Source: Tritrichomonas musculus (taxonomy: Eukaryota; Parabasalia; Tritrichomonadida; Tritrichomonadidae). From it: 64,000 bases of DNA. Shown in pieces: positions 52,834 to 63,579 of this stretch; within the stretch, counting starts at the first letter, position 1, and every line of letters begins with the position of its first letter. The position numbers and the translations under genes are program-made. Under the pieces are notes generated by a model. The model saw nothing but the letters and a program-made list of their open reading frames with translations. It was not told the origin of the DNA and did not search any database. Location: contig JAPFFF010000009.1 in the NCBI GenBank assembly GCA_039105265.1, positions 992,001 to 1,056,000 of the forward strand, in the 5' to 3' direction.

Positions 52834-53400
52834 ATGATTGCTTTTTGGATGATTTTGATTCATAACGCAAGTGCAATGGATAAATATAGTTATTGCATAA
52901 AATTGCTTGAAGAAAAAATCCCGATTAAAAAAAATCAACAAGAAACGAAGTTAATCATGAAAAAATATTCGAATATTTTTGACAAACATCCTCCAACATA
53001 CAAAGAAAAAGAGAAAATTTGTTTGGACAATAGGAAACTGTTTGAAAGAGTTGCTAGGTATATTTTGGATCAAACTCAATTAGGTAGTCAAATGACAGAA
53101 AAACAAATGGCAAGATGTATTTCTCGCAGCGTATCAGTTTTTGCATATACAATAGTCACTATGCATGATAGTCAATTTTCAAATGATTTGGATAAAATCA
53201 AAAAAGATTTTCTTTCGGCAAAAAATAGTCAGCAGTCAAAAGGGCATAAATATGTTCTTCCTCAAATTAATAAAAATGATAGATCATTTTCTGAATTCTT
53301 TGTTTTTCCTGACGATAATCATGATCTTACTACAGAGCAAAGGTATGAAGATTTATTTTTAAGTGAGTTTTCATCAGATAATTTGGATGATTTGTTATAA
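52834..53400 (+). CDS. hypothetical protein, 188 aa
   Basis: An intact ORF. The start is uncertain: the ATG at 52834 gives a short hydrophobic N-terminus (MIAFWMILIHNASA) that could be a signal peptide. The in-frame ATG at 52876 (MDKYSYCIKLLEEKIP) would give a fully soluble, mostly helical 174-aa protein. I keep the upstream ATG because an Inr-like TCATAC lies just before it, with low certainty. The body is lysine-rich and helical (YKEKEKICLDNRKLFERVAR, MTEKQMARCISRSVSVFAY) with an acidic C-terminus (LFLSEFSSDNLDDLL). No family is recognised. Confidence 0.65.
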   Translation: MIAFWMILIHNASAMDKYSYCIKLLEEKIPIKKNQQETKLIMKKYSNIFDKHPPTYKEKEKICLDNRKLFERVARYILDQTQLGSQMTEKQMARCISRSVSVFAYTIVTMHDSQFSNDLDKIKKDFLSAKNSQQSKGHKYVLPQINKNDRSFSEFFVFPDDNHDLTTEQRYEDLFLSEFSSDNLDDLL

Positions 53401-53701
53401 AAGCTCAGACAATATAGCATTTAATTTTTTTAATCAGATTGAAATTGCAAAGTTTTGTGATTAAATAATAAAAAATGAAATTGTACTTTCCATATTTCTT
53501 TTATATTTTCAAATCGTCGATTTGCTTATGAAAATAGGTTAATATATTTTACAAATAAAATAAAAATAATACATATTTACTACATCATAAAAAAATTAAG
53601 TAAAGTAAATATAAAATTTACATCAGATAGTAAAAAAAAAATATTTTAATTATAATAAAAATAAACATCTTATAATCTGATTATTATATAAAATCAATTG
53701 C
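53401..53701. other. convergent 3' spacer
   Basis: AT-rich 300 bp between the 3' ends of the convergent 52834 and 53702 genes. Nothing else was seen. Confidence 0.4.
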
Positions 53702-54577
53702 CTATTCATTACTTATTATTACCAATCCAGTTATATCAAACAAACTCAATGCTAGTGAAAGATTAGATTGATGGTTATTTCCAGTATTCATCAATTTGAA
53801 ATGCCTAAAGTAGCGTGGAGGATTTGATTGTTGAACATCAAAAGTTTTCTTTGATGAAGGTTTAGCTAGGTCCTGGTTATTTATCTGTTGGTCAATTAAA
53901 AATGCACTTGTCTCATCATCAGGTTTACTCAGTCCTTGTAATACCCAATTGCTTGGTCCTCCAGTAGAATTTTGAAAATTATCACGAGGAGGAGGAGCCG
54001 TCATTGTATATGATGTAATTGAAGCTTTAAGGAATGGTGGCAATGAAATGATAATAAAGAAATTATTTGATGCTGGAGAAAGGAAAAAGGTATCTGCTTT
54101 GTTATCAAATAGATTTGATACAGGATATTTTTTTTGTCCCAGCTCAGAACTTTGAACAACAGTAATAAGACGTTGGTCGTAAGGATTAACAAATTCACGA
54201 GATCCTCCACTTGTAGCAATATTATATATAATGTTTTCAACAGTAAGGTCTATTGTTAATGATGGGTTTTGAATCGTTTTTGCTATTTCAGCTACCATTT
54301 CTGGTGATAATTCTGGATGAAATAAGAGATAGGCTCTAATTTGAAGGAGAAGCTGATCTTGACGGTGCATCCATTCTTTCATTATCTTAACAGCAAAATT
54401 ATTTGGTATCCATTTCGCATTCTGGATTTCTTTGATCTGATTTATGTCGAAACTAAGATAATCAAGATTATGAATTTTTTTAAAAGCTGCTTGGAATTCT
54501 TCATCTGTGTGATCTGGTTTTGAGTTATATTCTTTTACGACTGTGATGAAAGTTTCAAAATCATTAGTGTTAGTCAT
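53702..54577 (-). CDS. F5/8 type C-like (discoidin fold) protein
   Basis: A 291-aa protein when started at the ATG MTNTNDFETF. The frame is open further upstream but only from a non-ATG codon. The N-terminal half (about 1-130) is helical with charged repeats resembling the BACK-like region that precedes such domains in trichomonad proteins. From about 140 to the end is a galactose-binding-like beta domain: VSNLFDNKADTFFLSP (the V-x-NLFD-x-x-x-x-T-x-F start of F5/8C-like domains), FFIIISLPPFLKASITSYTM, then GGPSNWVLQGLSKPD (S-W-x-L-x-G), and RYFRHFKLMNTGNNH near the C-terminus. No signal peptide is seen, so an intracellular adaptor role is likely. The ligand is unknown. Confidence 0.7.
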   Translation of the reverse strand: MTNTNDFETFITVVKEYNSKPDHTDEEFQAAFKKIHNLDYLSFDINQIKEIQNAKWIPNNFAVKIMKEWMHRQDQLLLQIRAYLLFHPELSPEMVAEIAKTIQNPSLTIDLTVENIIYNIATSGGSREFVNPYDQRLITVVQSSELGQKKYPVSNLFDNKADTFFLSPASNNFFIIISLPPFLKASITSYTMTAPPPRDNFQNSTGGPSNWVLQGLSKPDDETSAFLIDQQINNQDLAKPSSKKTFDVQQSNPPRYFRHFKLMNTGNNHQSNLSLALSLFDITGLVIISNE

Positions 54578-54769
54578 TTCGCAATTTTCAAAATAATTTG
54601 ATCGTTTTTTTGGTAAATAACATATTGTGTTTTTACAATAACTAAAGGATAGATGCACAGATAATACATTGCTCAACTGATTTTTATTTGATTCTAAAGA
54701 CAAAATGCTAGTGAATGTAAATATGAGTCCGCACCTTTATACAAATATACAAATATATAGATGCCTGAA

Positions 54770-55155
54770 AAAGTTGCCAACGACAGGAAAAAGTTGCCAA
54801 CGGTGGCCTTAAAAGCATTTTTTCAGCATTTAAACAATGCGATATAAAAAAGAAATCATTGTTTCATTATTTGTTGCATTTTAAATTATAAAAAAATGTT
54901 TATGTTTCATTTTTTTAAACAAATTTATTTAAATTTTTTTAAAAATTTTTATGATAACTTTTTCTTAGCATTTCAATTGAGCATTGAATATAAGATATAT
55001 ATATATCTTCATATTTTTTTAATTATTACTTTTTATTACATATTAATAATATTTAATATAATTTAAATATAATTAATTATAACTTTCATTAAATATATCC
55101 TTAAAAAGGTCATCGTTGGCAACTATTTCCCGCCGTTGGCAACTTTTTCCCGCCA
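54770..55155. mobile_element. MITE with doubled GTTGCCAACG ends
   Basis: The left end has two AAAGTTGCCAACG motifs (54770-54783 and 54791-54804) before a GGTGG. The right end has the inverse pair (CGTTGGCAACTATTTCCCGC and CGTTGGCAACTTTTTCCCGC). The interior is AT-rich and non-coding. It lies about 190 bp upstream of the F5/8C-like gene and may influence its promoter (inference). Confidence 0.7.
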
Positions 55156-55339
55156 CTTTAGTCCAAATTATTAAATTTATGAATTTGCTTTATGCTTAAC
55201 ATTTATTTTATACTTAATTTCATTTAAAAAAATATTTATACTTATTTTTCTTGAAAAATATTTTTTTTACGAAGATATAATTATTTTTTACTTAAAAATT
55301 TATTTAAAAATTGTGAGCTAAATTGTTCAATAATTAAAA

Positions 55340-55707
55340 CATTTCTGAACATATTTAGGAGACTTTAGATCTAGATATTTCTGTTGCTTTATTCATTGAT
55401 TTAAATGAAACATCTGTAGCTTTGATTGTTATTCTCATATTCGCATTCATAATAACAACACAAGATATATCAATTTCTTCACTTCATTATACAGTTTGCA
55501 ATGACGAATTGTAATTATTTTTGATGAATTTAATAGCCTACAAATAATATTTATATCCCTTATGTTACTCTTAAGTTTTTTTTTTATTATTATTTTAGGA
55601 TCATGATGTACAATTTGTAATTGTATTGAGTGCATCCTTTTTGTTTTATATGATCTATTATTATTAATTCCTGTAGATGATTCCATCATTACAAATGCCA
55701 ACTTCAA
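55340..55707 (-). pseudogene. decayed coding fragment, unknown
   Basis: Minus-strand frames give MMESSTGINNNRSYKTKRMH and then HDPKIIIKKKLKSNIRDINI, CRLLNSSKIITIRHCKLYNE, and in another frame IMNANMRITIKATDVSFKSM. The repeated beta-like pattern suggests one frameshifted gene. The fragment begins just 25 bp from a MITE (55731-55927). I do not recognise the family. Confidence 0.3.
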
Positions 55708-55730
55708 GAATGATAATGTCTAAAGATTCG

Positions 55731-55927
55731 GGAAAAAGTGGGTAACGCTTGAAATAAGTGGATAACGGTTAAATGAAGCTCTTAAATTTAAAAATTAAGT
55801 GGATTACAAAGTTCATTTTTTTGCATGCAAGAAAAAGAAAAATGGTTATATTTTTTATTTCAATTTGTAAAAATTCAATGTATCATTTCACCGTTATCCA
55901 CTTATTTCCTGCGTTACCCACTTTTTA
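55731..55927. mobile_element. about 200-bp MITE with AAGTGGGTAACGC ends
   Basis: Left AAAAAGTGGGTAACGCTTGA, continuing AATAAGTGGATAACGGT, is inverted at the right as ACCGTTATCCACTTATTTCC and TGCGTTACCCACTTTTT. About 37 bp match with few differences. Each terminus has two related boxes (GTGGGTAACGC and GTGGATAACGG). There is no coding capacity. Confidence 0.75.
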
Positions 55928-55929
55928 CT

Positions 55930-56660
55930 GATTCTTTATACTCACATGTATTATCAAGAATAATATGCAGGAATTTATTTAATGTGTGCGAAATATGCCT
56001 TTATTGGCAGCAAATGCGTTGATCAGTTTGATCATATTAATGGTGATGAGCAAAAGAATTTGAAATAGAAAATATAGATGATTTTGAAAACAATTTGGAT
56101 TCAGAAAAAGATTCTAATTGCGATAATTGAAAAAGATATGTGAAAGGACCTGAATTTGAGTAATAACTTGAAAATTTAAATTTAAATAATACTGAAAAAT
56201 ATTCAGATCTTGCGAATGTAGCAGAGTTGATAAATTTATATGAAATAGAAAAATAAACTGAATTCTCAAAATTTTGTGATAATGAAAAGAGATTATAAAG
56301 TGCCCAAAAAAAAAAATAGGGGTCTCATTCAATAAAATATGGGTCGACGATCAAGTTAAGAAAAAATTGAATATTTTTTCAGAATTTTTTTTTCAAATAT
56401 TTTTTTCTCAAAAATTTTTTTTAATCGTTTCCCCTTGAAATTAATTATTTTTTGAATCGGCCGATTCAAAAAATATTGATGATTTAACAAATAAATCTGA
56501 TCCTGAAAATTGGAGAAGAATAAGAGAAAGGGCCAGTATTCATAATTGATAATAAAGATCACAAAGGAAGATATTGGACAATCGTTTTTTGTGATCTTTC
56601 CATGTGTAAAATTAACCAAAAAATCTTACTCTGTTAAGAAAATTAACCAAAAAATCCTAA
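55930..56660 (+). pseudogene. decayed coding region, unknown
   Basis: Broken plus-strand pieces look protein-like: FENNLDSEKDSNCDN, then LNLNNTEKYSDLANVAELIN and LYEIEK, and later FESADSKNIDDLTNKSDPEN, WRRIRERA and SIHN. Many stops separate them. No family is identified. Confidence 0.25.
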
Positions 56661-57357
56661 ATTTAGAAAATTGAATAAAAAAAGTATAAAAAAGTATTCA
56701 AAAAGTTAAAAAGTTTTCAAAAAGTGGTGTTGAAAAATACGATTCCCCGAAGATATTGCACGTCTTGGTAAAAACATTAAACTAAAATAAGTTTCTGAAG
56801 AAATTAATAAATTTAATTATTTGATAAATATGATTTTTCACTTTTAATTGAAATAAATAACATTAATTTAAATTATTTTATTGATATATTTTCCTAAAAA
56901 TAGACTTCACTTTTTGTACCAACCTTGTTCTACAAAGAACGATAGAAAAAATACAAGGTTTGTACAATGTATTTTTTATTGAAAATATTGAATACATAAA
57001 ATAATCATATCTCTGAAAAAAGATAATATACTAAATAATTTTTTGTGAATAAATAAATTAGAAATTAAATTATTTTATAAAATCATTTTTGTAAAAGTAA
57101 AATGCAATTTTTAAAAATCATTTTTTGTAAAGGTGAAATGATTGACCATTTTATAAAAAGCATATAATCACTCTGTGAGCCAACCAATTCACATTACTCG
57201 AGATTTCTAGATTATTTACTATAATCCTGTCCATTTTGGATTTTATCGTAGGATAACCGTAATCCTGGATGGAAAAAAAAATCCTGCTTGGATTTTTCAT
57301 TTTTTCATATAATAAATAAAAAGTTTTAATAAATGGATTTTAATTCTCAAAAAGTTC
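56661..57357. other. AT-rich spacer, no gene seen
   Basis: Contains a short direct repeat (ATCATTTTTGTAAA / TCATTTTTTGTAAAGG near 57080-57132). Nothing else is supported. Confidence 0.35.
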
Positions 57358-57482
57358 ATAATGTAAACTATAGAATGGATTTTTTTTTGAATACTGTAAA
57401 CCATTGAATGGATTTTTTTCTGAGAAAATCCAAAATAAACCATTGAATGGATATATAAAAAATCCATTCTATAGTTTACATT
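57358..57482. mobile_element. 125-bp hairpin repeat (mini-MITE)
   Basis: AATGTAAACTATAGAATGGA, continuing TTTTTT, at the left is repeated inverted at the right (AAAAAATCCATTCTATAGTT, then TACATT). In the middle, TAAACCATTGAATGGAT occurs twice directly. No target duplication was identified. Confidence 0.6.
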
Positions 57483-58150
57483 AATATTTTTGGATTTTTG
57501 TAATTTCTGCCATTTCCTTTATTTTGCATCAAAGAAAATTAAAAAACCCAATGCATAACTAATTTAATTAACAACAAATGCACAAAAATATGCAAAAATA
57601 AAGAATTTATTGGGTTTTTTAAATAATTCTATATAGACAAATAGTAATTCAAAATAAAACCGTTATCCAAAATTTAAAAAAAAAAAATCCAAAAAACGGT
57701 TAAAATATCCAATTTGGACACCCTTATTTACTATTGTTTTATAAACTTTTAATTTCATTTTAACATATAAAACCAATACTAAAAAGCGATTATATAAAAT
57801 ATAAACTTAAGTGCCTCAAAATTTTAATTTTATCTGTTCATTGATTTTTTTAATAAAATTTAATTTGAAAACTTGATATTTTTACCAAAAAAATGCAAAT
57901 ACAACAACCAAAATAGGGATTAAAGAATATAAACGTTAAAAAGTTACGTTAAGTAATTTATGATGTGAAAAAAGTAAAGGCTACCTAAAAAAAATTTGCA
58001 AAATGAATTTCTTGAAGTGCATCTACACCATTTTTTGAAAGGGAATGGTTTGTGTGAATAGCGTTACATTCTAAAACTGAATTTAAACTTATAACATTAT
58101 AATATTAATGCATTATGCCATTTATCTTCTCAAATTTTAGTTTAAGAAAA
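57483..58150. other. AT-rich spacer, no gene seen
   Basis: No coding or repeat structure was recognised. Confidence 0.35.
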
Positions 58151-58159
58151 TAGTTCATT

Positions 58160-58507
58160 GAACGGAAGATCAATTTTCATTTACTTGGAGAATTTTATTA
58201 TATCTCTGATATTCCATTTCGTGGAATAAGTCAAGCTGTTCATTATTATTCACTTGCCGCAGATCAAAATTCTTTGGCAATTCTAATAAAACATCGAAAT
58301 ATGTATTATGGAGGCGGATATGTTCTTCAAGACATCAACAAAGCCATTCATTATTGTTCTCTAGCTGCATATCTTAATAACTCATATGCTTTTTTTCAGC
58401 TTGGGAATATTTATAAAGATATGAGCAAGTATCTTCCACGTGGCATCGACAAAGCAATTCATTATTTCCAACTTGCTTTACTACCAAAAGCCTCAAATAC
58501 AAATTAA
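58160..58507 (+). pseudogene. Sel1-like repeat gene fragment
   Basis: Open plus-strand frame with about three Sel1-like repeats: LLGEFYYISDIPFRGISQAV and HYYSLAADQNS, then KHRNMYYGGGYVLQDINKAI and HYCSLAAYLN, then AFFQLGNIYKDMSKYLPRGI and DKAIHYFQLAL. Each repeat shows the expected A/G-x-x-Y-x-x-G...D-x-x-KAI-x-Y-x-x-LAA pattern. It lacks a full start and ends at a stop at 58507, and the following 150 bp contain more stops. It is therefore a truncated relic. In this lineage Sel1 repeats are often joined to kinases, but none is seen here. Confidence 0.6.
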
Positions 58508-58599
58508 GATTGAATTTGTTTTTAAAGAACAAGACTGAAATATAGCCAGTGTCAATTTCGATGAAATTACTCAAAAGTATGAATCAATGAGAAGCAATA

Positions 58600-59133
58600 T
58601 ATAAAGTCTGATACAATTCACAAGCCGTATTCTTATTTCATATTCTCATATTATGATTTTCCAAATACTGATAGCGTCCATACAAATTGTTTATTTATTT
58701 GAAAAGTTTTAAATTTATCGAATTTGACATCAAGTATTCGAAATCAATAGAAATAAGTTCTTTTTCTCAAATTGTTGAGGTCATCACTTGTGTTGAAAAT
58801 AATTGTATCATTGTTGAAAACATCAACATTATAACAATAAAAGAAATAATCAAAAAACTTGAACGTAAAAAGTTAAAAATCATCAGCATTGAATGTGCTA
58901 TAAGAGAAGATATTTTTTTAATAGAAGAGATTGTAAATTTTGAGTCAAAATTCAAAGATGAAATAAAAAACAATAAATTTGTTGAAATGACAATTTCATC
59001 AATAATCACTTATCCAGTTCAACGTTTTTTTTTTTGTCCGACAAAATATTTCAAAGATCAATCATTTTTTGATATATTCAGTGGTATTAATACATCAATC
59101 AGTGATATTTTATATTCATCAGATGAAGATTAA
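58600..59133 (+). pseudogene. open fragment downstream of Sel1 relic, unknown
   Basis: A 148-codon open stretch (58687-59133) without an ATG at its start. It is isoleucine- and glutamate-rich, reads like a real protein (IKEIIKKLERKKLKIISIEC; FFCPTKYFKDQSFFDIFSGI) and ends acidic (DILYSSDED). It probably belongs to a decayed gene in this relic-rich stretch. No family is recognised. Confidence 0.35.
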
Positions 59134-59589
59134 ACATTGGAAAGAAGTATGGGAGAGATTGTAACAAGAATAAAAGATTTCATTGTAACAAAAACGAGAA
59201 TTTAAAGAAAAAGATTTCATTGTATTAAGAAACATATTTTGAAAAGAAGAATCATTGATTACTTTTGCTATTCATTGATAGAGTCATCATATTTTTACAA
59301 TGGAAAAAAAAAAGAATATAAAACATTAAACTAAAGAAATTGAACAAGAAATCAATTTACTGTTCGAAATATTCATATTGAAGCTTCACACCATTTTATG
59401 GATTTGTTAAATGAGAAAAGAGCAGTGATATAATTGGCATTATTTATAAATATGCGAGCAACAATTCACTTTATTCTTATTTATCATCCAAAGAAGCAGA
59501 TGATATATTCATAAACAACAACGATTCTTCGAATATATTCAGGGATTGAATATCTTCAATAGAAATCATCATTTTACCGAGATCTCAAA

Positions 59590-60055
59590 CCATCAAACAT
59601 CCTTCTTGATCATGATTTTATTCCTTGCATTTCAGATTTTGAAATGCTCCGTTCAAACAACAATGAATCAAAATCAACATCAAAGAAGAATGATCTTGGA
59701 TCACTTCAATACACGTCAGTAAAGATTAACAGCCTTTATAAGAAATGTGTTAAATTCGAACATATTTCATATGAAATGCTGAAAAAGGGAATTATTTTGT
59801 ATATGAAGCATTAGGAAACATATATTTTGTAGGTGAAGGAGTTGAACAAAATTATAAAAAAACACGAAAATTTTATGAAATTAACAATTTAGACGCTCTT
59901 TTCAAATCAAGTGATATTTATTTGAATGGATATGGCGTTGAGCGAGATTATCATAGAGCCATGAAATATTGTGAATTATCATCAAAACAAATTAAAGAAA
60001 ATGCATTCATTTTCTTAGAGAATTTTAATATATCGAATGAAATTTGTGATTGAAA
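59590..60055 (+). pseudogene. second decayed Sel1-like repeat region
   Basis: The frames give SDFEMLRSNNNES, then SLYKKCVKFEHISYEMLKKG, YFVYEALGNIYFVGEGVEQN, YKKTRKFYEINNLDALFKSS, DIYLNGYGVERDYHRAMKYC and ELSSKQIKENAFIFLENFN. These are Sel1-like repeats with at least one frameshift near 59790. It is not functional as read. It may be part of the same ancestral gene as 58160-58507. Confidence 0.5.
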
Positions 60056-60159
60056 TATTTTGAAATAAATCTAAAATTATCTAAAATGACAATATTGTTA
60101 TATATTATTCAAAAGAAAAGGTGAAAGTGAAAGCTTTCATAAATAACAAATAATGTCAT

Positions 60160-61265
60160 TGTGCGATGAATGATTTTGGATTGATTTATTTGCTAGATTT
60201 TGAAGATTTTGAGAAAAGGAATGAATACATCAACAATTCAGCCTTCAGTGAGAATCCATGCGGACATAACAGCCTTGGTTTAATCAAGAAAATTTATCTT
60301 GGAATGATCATCGGAGTATTGCTTTGCAATTGCTGAATACAATCTTGGATATTTGAAAGAAAAAGTAGGGAGAAAAGAAGAAAAACCGAATTTTCTTTAA
60401 AGTATCAGAAAATGAAGATAAACCGTTGATTTTCCACAATATTGAACATCGAGATATTCGACTTACAATCTATAAAGCATTCATTGTATGTTTCACGAAT
60501 CTCAAACTTTTTGAATATGATTTTATGAAAGGAAATTCAGAAGAATCAAAAAAATACTTCATCAAATCATTTTCGAAACAGAAAATCAAAGAGAAAGAAA
60601 AAGAAGGAGAAGAATTTTCATATCATTTTGAACTTCGATATGATCACAATGATGTTCAATAATCATTTTCATATCTCAAAACATTCGTTTTCAGATTTCC
60701 ATCATTAAATTTGTTGAATAAATCGTCATTGAAAGCAACTTTGCAGGATCTGAAAATCAAGAATGAAAATGAAAACGAAACTTCAAAGATCCAAAAAAAT
60801 TAAACAAAAGACCGAATCCGTTAAAAACTATTCAATTCATCGAGCATCGAGAGAAAATGATTTCAATCATAAAATAAAAAATATTAAGCATGAATCAAAA
60901 TGAAGAAGAATTAATTGGAGGATGTGTAAATGAAGAAGTCGCCATGTTTTTCGGATACTGGAGAATTATTCGATTTTGCTTATAAAAGCGAGCAACTGAA
61001 AAAGATGCTTATTGAAGAGATCAAAGATATAATTCATTGTATGAAAGAAGCATTGTATACACAGCCATATGATATCTTATTTGGTCGACTACATATTCGA
61101 AAACGAAAAGATTGTTACCAAGAAGCAAACCGAAAATTCCCACAATCTTTTCAGAAAGAAATCAACGCAAATTTCTATGAAGGTCTTGATATTGGAACTC
61201 TTCAATATCACAAAACCAAAATTCAAATTATAGAAATCATGTTTTTTTCAATGCCAAATAATTAA
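60160..61265 (+). pseudogene. decayed coding region with residual open frames, unknown
   Basis: Several open pieces occur: 60426-60662 (no ATG; NIEHRDIRLTIYKAFIVCFT; NSEESKKYFIKSFSKQKIKE) and 60930-61265 (ATG-started, MKKSPCFSDTGELFDFAYKS...DIIHCMKEALYTQPYDILF). The first contains a HRD-like triplet without other kinase motifs. In another frame over 60900-60960 ELIGGCVNEEVAMFFGYW is also protein-like, so the true frame is unclear. I regard it as a pseudogene. Confidence 0.3.
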
Positions 61266-61435
61266 TAATTTAGTTAATAATAAATGAATTGATAGTAAAA
61301 TCAAAAATTGCTGAAAGTTTGATTGAAAGAAAACATCATGTTACATTCAGCTGAATGTAACGGCTTTTAAATGTTGTAGATGAAAAAGAGGGAACAGTAG
61401 GTGTCTTCAGAAATCAGAAAGAGTGAAGTGAAGTA

Positions 61436-61702
61436 ATGATATCACGTTCAATTCAACAAGAATCTCAAGTATTCATTGCAAAAATAATTCATGAAGATTC
61501 ATTTCGAAATACAAAGAGCATTCGCTCAATTGAATTTTCAGAAGACTCAAAACTTTACGTCATTGAAAATAATGCATTTATGCACTCAACGCTTAAATCC
61601 TCTGAACGATGGTGTGGTCGTCTTTCTATATTTGAAATCGAAATAAAAGAAAAAAATCAGCGCTTTTTAATTTTAAAGATAAACAAGTCACTTTTTGAAT
61701 GA
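61436..61702 (+). pseudogene. BspA-like LRR fragment
   Basis: An ATG-started 88-codon frame containing DSFRNTKSIRSIEFSEDSKL and YVIENNAFMHSTLKS, which is one full BspA-type repeat (I-x-x-x-SF-x-x-x-x-SI-x-SI-x-F-x-x-x-S-x-L-x-x-I-x-x-x-AF). The rest diverges. It is far too short for a BspA protein and has no signal peptide or membrane anchor, so it is a relic. Confidence 0.5.
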
Positions 61703-62039
61703 CTATTCAAAAAGTGCCCATATAAAAATAATTATAATTATCTTGAACAATTATTATTTAAAATGTATTTTTTCCTCTAATGATAAAAAGAAAATATAAA
61801 ATAATATATATTTTTAACTTAATCATATTTTAAAAAACTAACTGTATCGTTTTTGAAAAAACCGAAAACTGAGATGATAATAATATGTTAATTCATTTCA
61901 TGTAAAAAAGATGAAGGTGATAAATATGATGCTCTTGTTCATTCATTAGAAAATGAAGAAACCATAAAAATTCGTTTGCTCCTTTTGCTTTCAGTGAATC
62001 AGAGTCACTTCACAACACCGAATTTGATTGTGAAAAGTC

Positions 62040-62900
62040 AGAAGATTTCGAAGAAGTATCAACTGGCTTTAAAATACATTTTCCACTTGTGGAGTCAGGC
62101 ATATTAAAGTCAGAACATTCTGGGCATCTTTATTAATTGCCTGCGAAATTCGCACAATGTCAATTAGAATATTAGAATAATATCTATTTGTATTTGCGAT
62201 ATTAAGATCAGTGCATCTAGCGTTGGCCAGAATATTTGAAATAATTGGACACACAAATCTAGCATTTCTTTCTTATTACTGAGCACATATCATAATAGTC
62301 TGTGCAAGCTCCATAAATTTTACTATTTCTTATGTAATAATGAGTTATTTGTACAGCTTAAAGATTCTGCGGTACTTCTACGATGTGTGCAATTCTTGAA
62401 GCATTTGAAAACAGCTGTAACATTAATTGCACCATGTCATGATATGTGCGTATTTTTTCAATAACTTCCATATATGACGATCCTTGTCCAATACCACAGC
62501 AATCTGGATAAGAAGGCATTCACATCCTGGTATGCAAATATACTAATTCTAGCTGTTGGTGCTGTTCATTGAGAGATGAAATTGCTACTTTTTTTTTATA
62601 GAGATCAATAAATCTGTAAAAAAAAGTCAATATCGCAAGAAGCAACCATAATTCTGTTCTTTTTCATTTTATCAATTCCACTGGCGTGAACATCACTTGT
62701 TCTATCACAGCTTCCTATACATAATACTGATGTTGACCATTCTGTAACACTGCTGTTTGCCCACCGCCAGCCTGGTTTCCACAATCTGCAGATTTTCCAT
62801 ACATCCAGCATAAAATGTTGTACAGATTTCCTGTAGCACCTAAGGTTCATTGTGCAGGTGCACAATTACCTCCAAATGAACAAATCTTGACACTAAGAAT
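62040..62900 (-). pseudogene. decayed minus-strand gene, unknown family
   Basis: The GC content is higher than the surroundings, and minus-strand frames are strongly protein-like: YPDCCGIGQGSSYMEVIEKI, then RTYHDMVQLMLQLFSNASRI, AHIVEVPQNL, AVQITHYYIRNSKIYGACTD and YYDMCSVI, then LNIANTNRYYSNILIDIVRI and SQAINKDAQNVL. Upstream (62605-62865) one frame reads ENLQIVETRLAVGKQQCYRM and another CRLWKPGWRWANSSVTEWST, so the frame there is uncertain. Stops and frameshifts interrupt it. I cannot name the family. Confidence 0.35.
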
Positions 62901-62999
62901 TCCTGATCTTTATGCCCCATCTACATCAAAGCTGCACTCTCTTGCTGTTAGTGTGAAGTATTTGCATATTCCTTCTTCAAATTTATTGTGTTTGTAATC

Positions 63000-63579
63000 A
63001 TCTAAAAATAATAAAAAGAGGATTCAACTAGATCTGATTTCAATATAAATAAACCGTTCATGATTCATTTAATTGAAATTTTCATTTCACCAACTTCGCA
63101 ATTTAAAGAAAGTCAGACGAGAGAGGTTTTTAATGATATATCATTTGATCTATTGATGCGCTGCAAGGCACTAAAAAAAAATGATGGCATTTGTTTGATA
63201 AAAAGTAAAGAATAAGGTTGTTTCTAATGTTCTTAATATGAAAAGCAATTCAATAATTGAATAAAAAAGAATGTTGAAAACATAAATTTGAATTCATGCT
63301 GATAGACAATTGAAAAGCGACAATTTTGCATTCATTTGAATTTTATTGAAAATTGTTCAAAAAAAAAAAAAAAAAAAAAGTAATTTTTGTGCCGTGTGTG
63401 CATAATATTTCGATTATATGAGAATCTTGTCTCATTTTAAATAAATTAATAAATAATAAAATAAATAATTCTTTTTTTTTTAAATTTGTCTTTCTTATAG
63501 AGAAAGTTCTTTATTTTAGTCTAACTTTCATCAATCATAAGTTAACTTATGATTAATTCATAAAGAATTAACTATTGAC
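63000..63579. other. AT-rich spacer, no gene seen
   Basis: 3' flank of the right-edge gene. It includes a poly-A run (63359-63379) and a TTAACTTATGATTAATTCAT-type short inverted repeat near 63535-63560. Confidence 0.35.

Noticed and set aside
54578-54703. Longer N-terminus for the F5/8C-like protein (42 extra residues)
   Set aside because: It starts at a TTG and has poor protein-like character. The ATG at 54577 is preferred.
60426-60662. Protein kinase fragment because of an HRD triplet
   Set aside because: No DFG, APE or glycine loop nearby; a chance triplet.
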